Part shown: one piece after another, positions 45,633 through 58,190 of the stretch
Numbering within the stretch: the stretch's first letter is position 1
How the letters are laid out: the number at the start of each line of letters is the position of its first letter
Origin: Cunninghamia lanceolata
Lineage: Eukaryota > Streptophyta > Pinopsida > Cupressales > Cupressaceae
Direction of reading: 5' to 3'
Assembly: GCA_027924645.1 (NCBI GenBank)
Contig: BSBN01000213.1
Location: 33,854,501-33,918,500 of the forward strand
Length of the DNA stretch: 64,000 nt
Made by a program: the position numbers and the translations under genes
Notes under the pieces: generated by a model
The model's input: the letters and a program-made list of their open reading frames with translations, nothing else
Databases searched by the model: none
Told to the model about the DNA's origin: nothing

Positions 45633-46383
45633 GTAAAAGTATATTTTTACTTGTGGGTGTAAGCTATTTACATTTGAAATAGAAATTTTAAATTTGCTGA
45701 TTTTAATGCTTATCATTCAAAACAAAAAAATAGAGTAATAAAGGAAAAATTTGGTTTTAATGCTATTTCATTTGTATGTTTATTTTTAAAATATCAAATA
45801 GGAAAGTTGTGGTTTTATTGTTGAGAGACAGACATGAAATTTGTATATTATTCTTATGAAAAAGAAAATTTGTTGATGTTATGTATTGGAAGTATTTACT
45901 TAATTGCATTTGTTTCTTTTCTTTAAAAAGAAAAAAATAATAATACAATGAATATATTTTTTAAAAAGCAATGTTCATTTGCTTTAGATAAATTTGATAT
46001 AATAAAAAGAAAAAAGAAAAAAATCCTTACTTATTTGTTAAAAAAGAAAATTTGTGTGTATGAAGGAAAATTCACATTTGAATTTTATAGTTATATTTTC
46101 ATATGTGTATTTAAATATAAGTTGTTTTATTTATTCTATCAAAAAAAAAAAAGAGAGAGGTTGTATTACATATACAACAGCATATATATATATATATTTA
46201 TAATATATAGAAATAAATTGTATTTTGTATTGGAAACTGTGAATGTTGTGAGTGTATATATATATATATTTATTGAAATAAAATCTAATTAAAAATATTC
46301 GCTATGTAAAATAATGAAGAGACTATGGCATTCACGAATACAGATCGTAGTTATTGTTTTATGTTTAAAAGAAAAACATACAT

Positions 46384-46506
46384 GTGGTGGGGGGGTTTGA
46401 ACCCCCCACCGTTTCCTTTACTTATGGGTGTGGGGAGGGGACGGAGCCCCTCCCCACACCCCACACAGTGGGATGTGGGTGGGGGCTCCGCCCCCTCCCC
46501 ACACCC
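46384..46506. repeat. GC-rich foldback in the 3' LTR
   Basis: Counterpart of 36718-36838: a short GGTGGGGGGG/CCCCCCACC repeat at 46384-46410, then long arms at about 46426-46458 and 46474-46506. The left arm has more changes here than in the 5' copy. Confidence 0.8.
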
Positions 46507-46999
46507 CCATCTTCCACAGACCCCTGCGTTGTTTGCAGCCTCTTCCCTCCATTCGCTGCCGTAACTCCCTCCATGGCCTTCGTTCCCCACTGCGTTGCCA
46601 ACACCTCTGCTGGCCATCCCTCCTCCGCCACTCCTCAGACCCAACACCTCACCTCCGCCGCTACTGGCCTCCACACAACTCCTCCTCTCTGACTGCCACA
46701 AGACGTGGGTTTTTTTTAGCATAATAAAAATAAAAAAAGAATGCCCATTTTAAATTTGATTATTACAAGGAATTTTAATTGTTTTAATTAATTTTTACAA
46801 CTATCTAATTATTGAGATGTTTTTATTTTAACCCTTGTCTTCAAACCTAACTCGACAAGGATGATTTAAACTACATCGTTATTAATTAAATTTTAATATT
46901 CTTTTTAATCATTTTGGGGCAATTTAATTTACGAATTTAAATTGGACGTTGTTTTAAATCCAACTTGGTTACCTAGTAAACTATTTAAGTAAAGTTAGT

Positions 47000-47257
47000 A
47001 TATCATGTATCCATGATCTAATCTACCAAGAAATTAGGAATAATGTAAAGGATGCAGAGATAACTCTGATTGATAGAAAACGTGAAGAAGAACAAATTGA
47101 TCGAGCTTTGTTGAATAATGTTTTAAATTATAGAAAACGTGAAGGAGAATAGATTGATCGAGCTTTGTTGAAAAATGTGTTAAATTATAGAAAACGTGAA
47201 GGAGAACAAATTGATCGAGCTTTGTTGAAAAATGTACAAATTAATCTATTTGACTGA
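47000..47257 (+). pseudogene. CULLIN-1-like fragment in the 3' LTR
   Basis: Second copy of the 86-codon fragment, the same 258-bp length. Units two and three here read EQIDRALLKNV or close to it, nearer to the cullin text than the 5' copy. One in-frame TAG (47150-47152) falls in unit two at a Gln codon. All three 57-bp units are present, so the triplication predates insertion of this element. Confidence 0.8.
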
Positions 47258-47848
47258 TCTACCAATTTAACTAGTGTAACGTAGGTAATTTAAAACCAAT
47301 CCAAGAAACTTTGATCAAATTTAATTTTATTTCAATAAACCCTAATCATGCCCGTGAGGCGTTATGCTGCCGAATTTTTCCAGAATTTTGGGTTTAGCTA
47401 GGTTAGTGAAATTTAACCTTGTTTAGGATTATATTATTGTCTTTGCCGAGTATTGACATTAGATTTTTGTATTGTATTATATACTCTCTTGCACCTAATT
47501 TTGGCTATTGATTTTGACTTTCGTCAAAATCCCTTCATTCACATAGGTTAACTTAGGGTTTTTGATCATTGATCCTAACCCTATTGGAGACATTAACCGC
47601 ATCACATCGACCCCCTAGTTGGCCTTCATTGCGAATGGTATGCGCAAGTGAACTCATTACCCCGCACTTCAACTATCATGTTTACGCCTTAAGCGTAATG
47701 CCATCTAGCATGCTTATGCATGCGAGGGGGTTTCTAGGGAAGCATGGATTTTTTTTTAATATTTCATGTCATGACCACATGACAAATGTGGACATGACAT
47801 GTGTGATGCGTGTCGTGACCACATGGGAAATGTGGGCATGACACTATG

Positions 47849-49808
47849 GTATGGAAGAACTCCTACTGTAAAATACTTTAGAGTGTTTGGAAGAAAATGC
47901 TACATTAGGAGAGATGAAGAGAACTTGGGAAAGTTTGATACAAGATTGGATGAAGGAATATTCCTTGGATATTCTACAAAGAGCAAGGCTTACAGGTGCT
48001 ACAACAAGAGGATGAAGAAATTAGTGGAAAGTACAAATATCAAAGTGGATGAAGAACCATATGAAAGTTCAGTGCTATTAGAAGGGTATGAATCAGATGA
48101 GAACCCTTGCAGAGAAGAAGAAAGAGAGGAAGAAAAGGAAAAGGAGAAGCAAGTTGATGAAGAAGATGCTCTGGAGAAGATTCCCAAGACCCCCAAGTAT
48201 GTGCAGAAGAATCATTTTGTATAACAGATCATTGGAGATAAGAATAAAGGTATTTTAACAAGGAGAAGTATTGCTATGGTAGATGAACAAGTAAATTTGT
48301 GCTTATTATCTCAAATAGAACCCAAAATAGTGACTGAGGCATGCAACAATGAGCACTAGATCAAGGCTATGGAAGAAGAATTGATGCAGATTGAGAAGAA
48401 TTAGACTTAGGAAGTTGTCCCAAGACCAGCAGACAAAAATGTGATAGGAACTAAATGGGTCTTCCAGAACAAATTGAATGAGAATGGGGAAGTATTGTAG
48501 ACATAATATTTCTACAGTCCATGCTGATATATTTCCGCAGTCCCTTCTCTCTCTATAATTTTAGCTCAATTGCATTCTCTTCTTTTCCCCTTGATGATGG
48601 ATCATGGAGTGTGATCTGAAACGTTGAGGAAAAAAAAGCACAACACAGTTTTTCCAGAAGCACTACAATATAAATGGGGAAGTAGTAAGAAATAAGGCTA
48701 GGCTAGTGTGTAAAGGCTACTCACAAGTGGAAGGAATAGATTATGAAGAAACATTTCTCCAGTGGCGAGATTGGAGGCCATTAGATTGTTCTTGGCCTTT
48801 GCAGCTCATAATTATTTCAAAGTTTATTAGATGGATGTGAAATATGCATTCCTGAATGGAGAGTTGGAAGAAGAGGTATACATTGAGCAACTAGAAGGCT
48901 TTCAGTTATCAGATGATCCAAATATGGTTTGCAGATTGAAGAAGGCATTGTATGGACTCAAACAGACTCCTAGAGCTTGGTATGCAAGGATGGATAGGTA
49001 CCTTCTGCAACAAGGATTCAAAAAGGGGATTGTAGATAGTAATCTATAATTCAAAGTTGAATAAGATCAAATCTTGATTGTGGAAGTGTATGTTGATTAT
49101 ATAATCTTTGGAGGAAATGAAGGTATGTGCAAGAGATGTGTAGAAGAAATGCAGAAAGAATTTGAAATGTCAATGTGTGGGGAAATGAACTTCCTTGGGT
49201 TACAAATCAGTCAATCAGAAAAGGGCATTTTCATTTCACAGTCAAAGTATGCTAAGGAAATGTTGAAGAAGTTTGGAATGGAAGACTACAAACCAGTATG
49301 TACTCCCATGGCTACTGGTTGTAAGTTAAGTAAAGATGATGAATCCCCTAAGGTTGATCAGAGCAAGTACATATCAATGATTGGTGGACTATTATACCTG
49401 ACTGTTACTAGACCAAATATCATGCATGCAGTCTGTCTTGTGGCTAAATTCCAAGCTGATCGCAGAGAGTCACATGTATTAGTAGTAAAGAGGATATTCA
49501 AATACCTAAAAGGTACTCTAGAGTTTAGCCTATGGTATCCCAAGGATACTAATTTCTCCTTGAGCGCATATACAGATACAGATTGGGTAGGATGTATAGA
49601 TGATAGAAGAAGTACAAGTGGTGGTGCTTTCTTTCTGGGAAGCAAACTTGACTCATGGTTAATCAAGAAGTAGGACTTAGTGTCATTATGTACTACAGAG
49701 GTAGACTATATTACTGCAGCATCTTGCGACACACATGTGTTATGGATGAAGAAGACATTGAAGGATATCAAAGTGTCATATGATGAACCTATTCCTATCT
49801 TATGTGAC
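47849..49808 (+). pseudogene. Copia B integrase C-terminus, RT and RNase H
   Basis: This resumes at WYGRTPTVKYFRVFGRKCYI after the Tekay-type element. It includes the hinge EEREEEKEKEKQ, then NVIGTKWVFQNKLNENGEV, the 178-bp insertion, and KARLVCKGY. RT goes on with [20 protein letters not shown] and a catalytic box changed to YVDY (VYVDYIIFGG), losing the second Asp. RNase H has STSGGAFFLGS. It is truncated at ILCD by element D at 49809. Confidence 0.88.
48495..48672 (+). mobile_element. 178-bp insertion in copia B RT
   Basis: Same insertion, same site and same length as 21681-21858, flanked by AATGGGGAAGTA at 48483-48494 and 48673-48684. Differences are scattered substitutions only. Confidence 0.75.
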
Positions 49809-49970
49809 TGTTATCACTAGGAATTGCACTCGTATGCAATGCTGGTGAAGCACTACAATTCTGTGTAACATGGGACTAATTTCAAGTTGTGGGTGCCCTA
49901 TAACGAAATTAGACCTCCAGATTATGGGCTAGCTCCCTTTGAATGTTCTATTGAGATGTATTTTTTTACT

Positions 49971-50956
49971 ATTTTGGAAAAGGGAAGAAAGAAACTAAAT
50001 GAATGCTAAAGGTAAAAATGGTGATGCACCTAATTTGGATAAAAACAATGCAATCCGATCAACAATGTTTGCCCAAAAATATGACTTTTACACAATCTAG
50101 ACTTGGTATAAATATCAATAAGTGTTTCTAAGGAAGGTTTGTAAATAGGTTTTTATGAAAAAATAGTTTTTTCACAACACAAAAGACTATTTCTGGTTAA
50201 CACAACCTAAGACCTGTGATGAATATATGCTTTAATGCTGTAAACAAGGAAGTGAGACAATAATTTTAAAGGTTTAATGATAAACACAACAAAATTTCAT
50301 CAAAATCACTTCACTAATAGCACTAAAAGGAAAGATAATTAAACCGATCTTAAATAAAACAAAGGAAAGTTCTGCAAAGAAGACAAAAGTATAACATGTA
50401 ACCTGCCGATCTCTCAATAAAACTATAAAAATATGAGCTACAAGAATTCTCCAATCTATCTGAATTTTGGAAAAGGGAAGAAAGAAACTAAATGAATGCT
50501 AAAGGTAAAAATGGTGATGCACCTGATTTGGATAAAAACAATGCAATCCGATCAACAATGTTTGCCCAAAAATATGACTTTCACACAATCTAGACTTGGT
50601 ATAAATATCAATAAGTGTTTCTAAGGAAGGTTTGTAAATAGGTTTTTATGAAAAAATGGTTTTTTCACAACACAAAAGACTATTTCTGGTTAACACAACC
50701 TAAGACCTGTGATGAATATATGCTTTAATGCTGTAAACAAGGAAGTGAGACAATAATTTTAAAGGTTTAATGATAAACACAACAAAATTTCATCAAAATC
50801 ACTTCACTAATAGCACTAAAAGGAAAGATAATTAAACCGATCTTAAATAAAACAAAGGAAAGTTCTGCAAAGAAGACAAAAGTATAACATGTAACCTGCC
50901 GATCTCTCAATAAAACTATAAAAATATGAGCTACAAGAATTCTCCAATCTATCTGA
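49971..50956. repeat. 493-bp tandem duplication in the left LTR of D
   Basis: Unit one 49971-50463 and unit two 50464-50956 both run from ATTTTGGAAAAGGG to CCAATCTATCTGA with a few substitutions. The right LTR (from about 60340) has one unit, so the duplication arose after D inserted. Confidence 0.9.
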
Positions 50957-51161
50957 ATCAGAATGAGAATCAAGAACTAGCAAAAACAAACTTTTACTTT
51001 ACAATATATAGGTCTGCTCTCTCCAAGAGGCATGCAAAAATATGGACTTACAGATAACTGCCTCTAAAATAATCATTTCCAAGCAACCACCAAAATTCTC
51101 AAAATTAGGGCCTAAAACTGCCACAAATTGAGCAAAAATAGCTCCAATTAGGCCTCTCCAT

Positions 51162-52672
51162 TGGTGCAGGAGCACCTTGGCTTTGATTAAATTGTAATGT
51201 TACAATATTGTAATAAGGTTATTTTGAGTCATTATTATGTGTCTTGGAGACTAGGAGTCTTAAATATGCAAAATATTGCAAGAATGTACAAGTTGCCAAT
51301 GTAAAATTAGAAAAAAACAGTCATGTTGCTAAAAAGACAGTTTTGGGAATTTGAAAGGTTATTTTTTGTGTCTTGGTCATTAGAAGGAAGTGGAAACTAG
51401 AGAGACATGTTAAAATGCCTTTATTAAGGCCTTGTATCATTAAAATACCTCAGAGGTGGTAGGAGATTTGAGTTGAAATAATAAAAAGCAATGTTTTCTA
51501 TGTTTTTCCTCCAGAATTGTTGTCTTCTTGAATTGTATGGCTCTGTACAGACTAGAGTACACTTCTAACTAGTTTTTCATGAAAGGTCTATCTATCACCT
51601 TTCATTTTCATTTGGTTGCATGTATTTTGGTTGTGTTTCAAGGAAGATATTGCATTTTTTGTCTAAACTGTCATAACCCTATCTTAGGGTAAATAGTGGC
51701 TTGTAAGACTGTATTTCTCTCGTTCTATACACTGCATGTTGCTGATCCTTGATGGAAATGAATGTAGTAGTATTTACGTTCACATCCTTAAGGTCCCTGA
51801 CCAAATAACTAATGCTAAGAGGTGGAAAGTTGAAGTTTTATGACTGTTTTCTGTATACAACCATGAAAAAATAGAGTTTTGAGGCAACTAAGAGGTATAG
51901 GTGTAAGGTTTGTTAAAAACATTGATGGGAATGGACTTTTTATGGATCCATAAGCATATGCAAACTTGGTATGATGTATTCCATGCACATGCAAGGTGTG
52001 GGAAGTCCTGGAGTTACCCAAACCAATAAGTCCTGGTGCATGCAAAACCCAGTAGGCCTATTTGGCACGGTGACAGTCATATTTTGAGGCATTCTTTTCA
52101 AAATAACCAATGGTGATTTCTAGATATGTTTTAAAATGCCTTAATGGGTACTCAAAACAGGTCCAGATGTTGAAAATGAGGTTAGGTTTGAAAGTTATGG
52201 TGAAAAAATAGTAAATTTTTTATTTTTAAGTTTTGTGCAAAACGTAACAGCCATTATTTGGATGATATGCTTCAAAACAAAGGTATGGGGTTTTGAGATA
52301 TGTTGAAGATAAGGATAATGGGTATTCAAATGTACCTTCACAATCTTGAGAAGTGTCCTGTGGAAGGAGTTATGCTCTGACAGTCCTTAAAATAGGGCTA
52401 CTCGAAGTTTGACAGCCTATAGTAAGTTGGTTGCTTGCATGGTGGATCAGACCTTGGAATGTGTTTTGTTCCTATTAAATTGATTTTCCCGAGATGTGAG
52501 AAGACTATGTGAAGTCTGGTTTGGGTCAGAGATGTTGAAGATCCAAATATGCTTGAGTTGAAGCCATTGCATGATGAAGTTCACTTATGAACTTGGAACA
52601 TCAAATAGATTGAAACCTGTTGTTGAGTAATATGTTAGTATGAAGTTGAGTTAGATGTTTTCTTCTGCATCA
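51162..52672 (+). repeat. 5' LTR of element E
   Basis: 1,511 bp, TGGTGCAGGAGCACC to TTCTGCATCA. The first bases contain the inverted pair GGTGC/GCACC around AGGA. Confidence 0.93.
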
Positions 52673-52675
52673 AAT

Positions 52676-52689
52676 TGGTATCAGAGCTC
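52676..52689 (+). other. Primer-binding site of element E
   Basis: TGGTATCAGAGCTC, three bases after the LTR, complementary to initiator tRNA-Met over most of its length. Confidence 0.88.
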
Positions 52690-53131
52690 AGAAGATTCTG
52701 AGCGTGTAGATAGAGCACCGAAGGAGGCAATCTACACCAGGATTTTGGGGTAAGCATTGGTTTTTGCTACCTGATTCTTGTTGTGAAGTTTTATGGTTGC
52801 AGGTCAAGTTCACTCATTGCTGTAGGCAGACAAGAAGGTCTGTCAAGAGGGCCAGAGGAGATGGTCCATTGGTTGTCACCAAAAGTCTTGGGGAGAGAGG
52901 CAAGAGAGGACTCCCAGGTGAGGGACAGGAGTGTTGTTGTAGCAGGAAGGAGTGGACTTCTGATGCACCTTGGAGGCAGCTAGTCAAACTCCATTAATAG
53001 GAGTCATAGTTGGAAGGTAAAGAGGAAGCAGAGGAGGCATCAAGTCAGGGTTGAAGACATAAAGAGGCAAAATTCATTTGAAGCAGACCACACAACTCTT
53101 GGGACAAGAGTTTTCTTCATGCTGAGGAGTA
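52690..53131 (+). other. Internal region of element E
   Basis: About 440 bases without a retrotransposon domain. One short open frame (52764-52997) has no recognisable similarity, and its composition (Cys, Arg and Gly rich) does not suggest a gag. The G/A-rich end GCTGAGGAGTA (53121-53131) is the likely polypurine tract. The region probably serves as packaging and priming sequence only. Confidence 0.7.
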
Positions 53132-54642
53132 TGGTGCAGGAGCACCTTGGCTTTGATTAAATTGTAATGTTACAACATTGTAATAAGGTTATTTTGAGTC
53201 ATTATTATGTGTCTTGGAGACTATGAGTCTTAAATGTGCAAAATATTGCAAGAATGTACAAGTTGCCAATGTAAAATTAGAAAAAAATAGTCATGTTGCT
53301 AAAAAGACAGTTTTGGGAATTTGAAAGGTTATTTTTTGTGTCTTGGTCATTGGAAGGAAGTGGAAACTGGAGAGACATGTTAAAATGCCTTTATTAAGGC
53401 CTTGTATCATTAAAATACCTTGGAGGTGGTAGGAGATTTGAGTTGAAATAATAAAAAGCAGTGTTTTCTATGTTTTTCCTCCAGAATTACTGTCTTCTTG
53501 TATTGTACAGCTCTGTACAGACTGGAGTACACTTCTAACTAGTTTTTCATGAAAGGTCTATCTATCACCTTTCATTTGCACTTGGTTGCATGTATTGTGG
53601 TTGTGTTTCAAGGAAGATATTGCATTTTTTGTCTAAACTGTCATAACCTTGTCTTAGGGTAAACAGTGGCTTGTAAGACTATATTTCTCTCGTTCTATAC
53701 ACTGCATGTTACTGATCCTCGATGAAATGAATGTAGTAGTATTTACCTTCACATCCTTAAGGTTCCCGCCCAAATAACTAATGCTAAGAGGTGGAAAGTT
53801 GAAGTTTTATGACTGTTTTCTATATACAGCCATGAAAAAATAGAGTTTTGAGGCAGCTAAGAGGTATAGGTGTAAGGTTTGTTAAAAACATTGATGGGAA
53901 TGGACTTTTTATGGATCTGTAAGCATATGCAAACCTGGTATGATGTGTTCCATGCACATGCAAGGTGTGGGAAGTCCTGGAGTTACCCAAACCAATAAGT
54001 CCTGGTGCATGCAAAACCCATTAGGCCTATTTGGCACGGTGATAGTCCTATTTTGAGGCATTCTTTTCAAAATAACCAATGGTGATTTCTAGATATTTTT
54101 TAAAATGCCTTAATGGGTACTCAAAACAAGTCTCAGATGTTGAAAATGAGGTCAGTTTTGAAAGTTATGGTGAAAAAATAGTAAATTTCTGATTTTTAAG
54201 TTTTGTGCAAAACGTAATAGCCATTATTTGGATGATATGCTTCAAAACAAAGGTATGGGGTTTTGAGGTATGTTGAAGATAAGGATAATGGGTATTCAAA
54301 TGTACCTTCACAGTCTTGAGAAGTGTCCTGTGGAAGGAGTTATGCTCTGACAGTCCTTAAAATAGGGCTACTAGAAGTTTGACAGCCTATAGTAAGTTGG
54401 TTGCTTGCATGGTGGATCAGACCTTGGAATGTCTTTTGTTCCTATTAAATTGATTTTCTTGAGATGTGAGAAGACTATGTGAAGTCTAGTTTGGGTCAGA
54501 GATGTTGAAGATCCAAATATGCTTGAGTTGAAGCCATTGCATGATGAAGTTCTCTTATGAACTTGGAACATCAAATAGATTGAAACCTGTTGTTGAGTAA
54601 TATGTTAGTATGAAGTTGAGTTAGATGTTTTCCTCTACATCA
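53132..54642 (+). repeat. 3' LTR of element E
   Basis: 1,511 bp, the same length as the 5' LTR, with only scattered differences, ending CTCTACATCA before the TCCAT duplication. Confidence 0.93.
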
Positions 54643-57600
54643 TCCATATGCTTTGACCAAAAAGTTGACCAAGAACCCTAAAAATACTCCTAAAAATCAT
54701 GCAAAACCTCCTAGGTGGCCTAGTTAACTCAACTAATCAATTTGCATGATTTTGCATGAGCAAAATTGATTCTGAGTAAATAATAAAGTAATAGAATAAT
54801 CACCTTATTATTGGTTACAATTTGTTCTAATTTCAATTTTACAACTTGTGGAAAATAATAAAGTAATTTGGAAAATATTACTTTATTATTTATTTACAAT
54901 TAATTACTTTGTAAAATCGTGCATGATTAGAAGAAAAAATATCACTCCTTATCACTCGAATTACACTTGCCTATTTTGCATGATATGAGCACAAATAGGA
55001 CTTAGAAGAAAAAGAATCCATGCATCATGACACCCCATGCACAAAAACAATATGTATAAACATTCTTATGACTCCCTCTGATGCCTTAGTGCATATATAT
55101 ATCATTACATTTTAAGCTACCTTATATCTCCACATGCAACTTAAAGTCAAGAAAGAAAAAATCAATAACTCCATGACTCCATCACTACACCATCATACTT
55201 GCACCATTATACTACCACCATGCAAAATTGTTTTCCTTAGGAATTTTGAATAGTTTATAAGGCATGAAGCCTTTCTTCCTCATTATACGACCCCTCTTGA
55301 CTTAATAAAAATCAAGTTTGAAGCATTGTTGTCGGCCACTCCATGCTATGATGGTTAGGATCTTTCAAGGCCAAAGTCTTGACCACAGGCACTTCTTGGA
55401 TAAGGTAATTATTTATTTTTTGTGAAGTCAAAAATCACACTTGAGAAAGAAGAACCTTCGAACAAAAGAAAGAGACAACCCTAAAAGTTGCTCATTCTTC
55501 ATTTGGCAAACTCTTCACTTTCTCTGAAACTTTGCTCCGCCAGCTTAGGGTTTGAATGCCTCCATCATGACTCTGGTTTTTACTCCCTTCAATGGCTTCT
55601 ATCTGTCATGGCCACTCTCATGTGGGATTCACTGTTCTTTCTTTTACTTGTAAAAAACAAGGGTTTGATATTTCTTTGAAAAGACCTTTGTTTTAATTTA
55701 CAGATGGGTAAACCTGTTATCATGAGAAATCTTGTCCTTCTGGCATGGCTATGACTGTATTTCTTCTTTGTTTGAAACCTCTTGATTGTGGGTTTCCTAT
55801 AGGCAAAAGTATTAAGGGTTGAAGTATTAATAACTAGAATTTCTCATTGCTTCACACAACACCTTCTCTTCCTACTCCTTGTGACTGCCACAGATGATGA
55901 TACACTTTACCTTTATTTGCCCTCCACTGTAGCTACTGGGTATAATAACAAGTCTTTTGATTTTAAAAAAGAATGGTTGTTATTCATATGACAACATCTC
56001 CATCCTATAGTTGTACTTTGATATTTCTAGAAAATGAAGCCTCTTCTATAGCATAAATGGCTTCTTTAGCTTATTTACGTGTGGTATATCTCCTTAGCTT
56101 GCTAACTGTAATATGATGGATTGTTTGGCTGTGGCATCATCTTTTGACTGTGTAACTGTCTTTGTTGCATCTAGATTATACTACAACATAGATGTCATGT
56201 TATCTTTTCCTTGGTTGTCTATGTGTTCTCAAGGTACACCTATAGCATAGGCAGCATGTTCTTATCTCTACTACTTATTTCATCACTTGGATGTATATTG
56301 CATCATATATATCATGCATTTTTCTCCTTGGCCTCTAGAATGTGAATGCTACACTTATCTCATATATTCCTATGAGGTTTTCCTTTATGACATTCAAGTT
56401 GGCATAGTGTATATATGATTGTCTTGCCTTGGAGGCTGTCTCATCTACTGTTCCATGTGGCATTTTGCTTGACTATCTCTATGACATATTTTCAACTGGT
56501 ATAGAGTGATGTTTCATCTTACTCTTTTGTCATAATGAGATGACCCTTCACATGATTTATTCTACAACTTCTTCAAATGATACATAATTTCTTGTATCTT
56601 TCTTTATTCTATCTCTCTTCTCTTTATCAAGCACAATAATCTGAAAACTTGTATCATCCTTGTACAATGAATGCACTTTAGCTATGATGAAATAAGTACA
56701 TGCATTCATAATGATACTATACCTCAGATGGCTCCTAAAGCCTGGATGCCTGTAATTTGATTTCTACATATCTTTTCTGTAAGTTGATTAGATTATGCAT
56801 GATATAGCTTGAAATGATGCATCCTGTCTTTTCTGATACTCTTTTCAAAAATGAAAAGAAACATACTGGGCTCAAACCCTTGTGGGAGCCACATTTAATC
56901 CACATGTTTATTTTTCTTCAAATCAGCAACAAAACTTGTCCTATACCTCCACAATGAACAAACAAGTTAGCATAAAAAAGTACCTGATAGTATTGATTGA
57001 TCTTCTTCATGATTTCCTTCTTGTTCGTGTCATATATCTGATCTGATCTCTTATCTGAATGCATGATATGATAAGTAGATGTCTTTGTTTGATAAAAGCA
57101 TGTGATAACTATAAACATCTGGAGCACTAACAGGGCTGTCCCTAAAATTTTGCAGGTTCAACTGATGATGGACCTTGGAGTGAAGACTAAAAGATGAAGA
57201 CTTGAAGGCCGACATCAACAAACAGTCTTCACCATTAGGCAATGATGGATGTTTAGATTTATCAGATGTTCATTTCTTTTCCTTTTATCAAACAGATACA
57301 TAGCTTGCATGTATGCAATTGCTCAGTCTAGTTACTCCCATAGCTTGTGTGGGACACATTTGAACACTTCCTTTAAACATGATCAGTTAATTTCTCTTAT
57401 TCATATGATGTATATGTATTTCATTTTTTAATCAATGCCTGAGATAAAGTAACATATACTTGAATGTATGTTCAAAACATGACATGAAATAACAGTGCAA
57501 TACAAATATCTTTCTTTCTTTTATTCAAAACTGATTAACTGAATAATCAATTTAACTTATAACTCTTGAAAGATCAAACTATGTAGAACAACTATATCTC

Positions 57601-57818
57601 CTTGAATGTTTGATTTCTTGACAATCAATTCTCTTGTCATGATAACTTATCAATCTTGATTGGACTGATGGGTTATCCTGACAACTATATATTATTCTTT
57701 GCTTTGTCAAGGCATCAACTATTTAATGAATGCATAACTTTGAAGTTTTCTATTATTCCTTGTAAACAATTACACTTAGGTCCAACTAATTTTAAGTGTG
57801 AACAAAAAATTAGTAACA

Positions 57819-58190
57819 TTTCTAACGACCTCTCAGGAGTGTTTTCTAGCTAAACAACTTAGAACCAGTAGCCTTTGTAACTCCATTGGGCATAGAGTCA
57901 TTTCTACCCTAAACTTAGAGAATTTCTGCAACTCATACTAACTGAAAATGAAAACTAAACTGATTTGCCTAAAACAAAACCAACAACATGTGCAACAACA
58001 CTTCTTGGAAACAAAACAACAACTGAACTAAAATTCTACCTACCCTACTCTAACCAGCCAAAGGTGCTGGTCAAACAAATCCATTAACTATTTGGTTAAA
58101 ATAATTTCCTTTTCTCAATAGGGAACACTGATTCACATGCTTATGAGCAGCTAAAATTTGATAAAGTACAAGAAAGTATTGAATAAATGG
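57819..58190 (-). other. Element D region between LTR and ORF
   Basis: AT-rich, no coding frame recognised. On the minus strand AGAGGTCGTTAGAAA next to 57818 might be a weak polypurine tract. Confidence 0.35.

Larger units (their letters stand above)
33883..47843 (+). mobile_element. Tekay/Del-type chromovirus with 4.3-4.7-kb LTRs
   Basis: A 13,961-bp element: LTRs 33883-38579 and 43525-47843, tRNA-Met primer-binding site, gag, protease, RT, RNase H, integrase with a degenerate C-terminal chromodomain, and a polypurine tract. The target duplication is CGATG (33878-33882) and CTATG (47844-47848). Copia A has CTATG at this site, so the left copy mutated. Nearly two thirds of its length is LTR. 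The LTRs hold a cullin-like gene fragment and a GC-rich foldback. Coding parts have many stops and RT has lost a catalytic Asp. Confidence 0.93.
43525..47843 (+). repeat. 3' LTR of the Tekay-type element
   Basis: A 4,319-bp LTR collinear with 33883-38579. It lacks the extra segment present in the 5' copy, has a long CT microsatellite, and keeps the foldback, the cullin-like fragment and the end hairpins. Confidence 0.92.
30378..49808 (+). mobile_element. Copia B: second copy of the copia A family, split by a Gypsy element
   Basis: The 5' LTR is at 30378-31751, the internal part at 31752-33882 and 47849-49808. The 33883-47843 interval is a nested Tekay-type element. The 3' portion is lost to element D at 49809, and any remaining part lies beyond the window. 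It is highly similar to copia A throughout and carries the same 178-bp insertion in RT. TATAT precedes it at 30373-30377. Confidence 0.9.
51162..54642 (+). mobile_element. Element E: short non-autonomous LTR retrotransposon
   Basis: A 3,481-bp element with 1,511-bp LTRs on both sides of only 459 internal bases, target duplication TCCAT (51157-51161 and 54643-54647). The empty site is visible in the right LTR of D at 61038-61042. It has a tRNA-Met primer-binding site and a purine-rich tract but no pol. LTRs look nearly identical, so it is among the younger insertions. Its terminal bases match those of the chromovirus at 9124-15659. Confidence 0.93.
49809..57818 (-). repeat. Left (3') LTR of element D, with nested element E
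   Basis: Aligns with 60180-64000 once element E (51162-54642 plus one TCCAT) and a 493-bp tandem duplication are removed, giving about 4.0 kb. The inner end at 57818 (TTAGTAACA, mirroring the outer TGTTA) is my best candidate but is not confirmed, because the matching part of the right LTR lies outside the window. Confidence 0.65.
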
